From Vicinamibacteria bacterium (lineage in GTDB: Bacteria; Acidobacteriota; Vicinamibacteria; Vicinamibacterales; UBA2999): a stretch of DNA of 14,508 nucleotides. Numbering within the stretch: position 1 is the stretch's first letter; each line of letters begins with the position of its first letter. Shown in pieces: positions 13,730 through 14,508 of this stretch. Where the stretch lies: contig JAICQE010000119.1 in assembly GCA_025938035.1 (NCBI GenBank), forward strand, positions 1 to 14,508. The letters run 5' to 3'. The position numbers were made by a program, and so were the translations under genes. The notes beneath the pieces are model-generated. The model was not told the origin of the DNA and made no database searches. It saw only the letters and a program-made list of their open reading frames with translations.

Positions 13730-14508
13730 CAACGGCTCGGCGCCGGCGTGCAGGCCCCTTTCGACGGAGTCGTCGCCGCATTCCGTGTCTGCCGGCCGTC
13801 GATGGAGAAAGGCTTGTCTTTGTCCTTGTTGAACGTGATCATCGTGCCGTCGAAGTGGCGGCACTCGCCGCCGTCGCGCTGCACGATGGAGACCGGCGTC
13901 GTGCCCGCCGCTTTGACCACGTACTCTCCAGTGGCCGCCGTGTAGTCGAGCGAGCCGCCACCGGTGACCGTGTTGACCCCCTCGACGACCCGAACGTTGC
14001 GCAGGGCTCTCATCCTCTCGAGCGCGTTGTCTTTCGCGTTCAGGGTGATGTCGATGCTCCCGGCCTGCAGGTGGCTGTCCTGGCCAGACCTCAGCGAGAC
14101 CTCGGTGCTGCCCGCCTTGGTCCCACTCGCATAGGTGATCAACCGCTTCGCGTCCGTGTAGCGGATCTCGTGGCCGCGGCCGGTCGTCACCTTGTTGTCG
14201 AGCATGAGGGTCGAAATCGCGTTTCCCGTGACCGTCAGGTTTCCGTCCGTCTGATCGATGGCGATCTGCTCGCCGGAGAGGGCCGTCTCGTCCTGATCGA
14301 GGGTGGCCCGCTTGCCGACCGGCGCGGTGTAGATCGCGGTGCCCTTTCGGCTGTCGTACTCGAGATCCTGTGCTTTGATCGTGACCGGAGCGTCGGCCTT
14401 GAGGAGCCGGGGCACCTTGTTCGCTCCCTGCTCGTCCTTCGCGCGCGGTGTTGCGGGCTTGCAGCGCCGCATCGCGGGCGACCGCATCCAGGTGGTGACG
14501 TTGCCCCG
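13729..14508 (-). CDS. lptA: LptA/OstA-domain LPS transport protein, 5' end outside window
   Basis: LptA forms the periplasmic beta-jellyroll bridge that carries LPS to the outer membrane. The frame is open to the right edge of the window: codons before the Met at 14487 read RGNVTTW, itself an OstA-type strand, so the gene starts outside. Numbered from that Met, 33-97 is an OstA-like unit ([23 protein letters not shown]...[20 protein letters not shown]). A second unit spans about 104-230 ([18 protein letters not shown], then [18 protein letters not shown] and [16 protein letters not shown]). At 259 visible residues it is already longer than E. coli LptA (185), so extra jellyroll units or a fused LptC part are possible. 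The C-terminal tail is Thr/Ala/Pro-rich. It overlaps lptB by one base, the standard lptA-lptB-rpoN order. Confidence 0.85.
   Translation of the reverse strand, partial: RGNVTTWMRSPAMRRCKPATPRAKDEQGANKVPRLLKADAPVTIKAQDLEYDSRKGTAIYTAPVGKRATLDQDETALSGEQIAIDQTDGNLTVTGNAISTLMLDNKVTTGRGHEIRYTDAKRLITYASGTKAGSTEVSLRSGQDSHLQAGSIDITLNAKDNALERMRALRNVRVVEGVNTVTGGGSLDYTAATGEYVVKAAGTTPVSIVQRDGGECRHFDGTMITFNKDKDKPFSIDGRQTRNAATTPSKGACTPAPSR

Overview
The window is about 14.5 kb of GC-rich, densely coding chromosomal DNA, most likely from an uncultured Acidobacteriota (Vicinamibacteria or Solibacteres-like) soil bacterium. Three pieces of evidence support this. There is a tandem cluster of DUF3738/TIGR03435 proteins, a family strongly expanded in soil Acidobacteriota. 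HprK and an EIIA-Man sit next to rpoN. The order lptA-lptB-rpoN-hpf-hprK-rapZ-EIIA-HPr-EI is that of a Gram-negative, LPS-exporting organism that is not a gammaproteobacterium. The lineage call is inferred from gene content, not from a marker-gene search.

Plus strand, 2-4114. This is the distal part of a Tol-Pal envelope operon: a TonB/TolA C-terminal-domain protein cut by the window edge, then tolB, pal and cpoB/ybgF, tightly packed. These maintain outer-membrane constriction and lipoprotein-peptidoglycan tethering during division. A 190-bp gap with a possible promoter and several strong hairpins leads to ssb (single-stranded DNA-binding protein). ssb ends in a 9-bp-stem terminator that it shares with the convergent gene.

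Minus strand, 6162-4190. Three head-to-tail DUF3738/TIGR03435 genes lie here. The outer two are intact exported proteins of 266 and 253 residues. The middle one is a decayed remnant: it keeps only the C-terminal part, begins where the upstream copy stops, and carries a one-base frameshift near 5250.

Minus strand, 14508-6272. A long regulatory and envelope gene string reads lptA (partial), lptB, rpoN (sigma-54), long-form hpf, hprK, rapZ, a 186-bp palindromic gap, EIIA-Man, ptsH and ptsI. Several joints are 1-13 nt overlaps, implying translational coupling. EI, HPr and EIIA form a complete PEP phosphorelay with no EIIB or EIIC permease in view. HprK can modify HPr on the Ser-46 that is present. 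Together they look like a regulatory (non-transporting) PTS linked to sigma-54, RapZ, ribosome hibernation and LPS transport.

There is no gene-free stretch over 300 bases. I see no rRNA, tRNA, CRISPR, insertion sequence or phage gene. I do not claim a wholly new system. The most notable non-standard signals are a short palindromic element with a constant GTGGGGCG edge and a different but self-complementary stem at each of three sites, the frameshifted DUF3738 remnant, a replaced GGDK loop in EI, oppositely charged tails at the HprK/RapZ gene overlap, and the palindromic rapZ-EIIA spacer.
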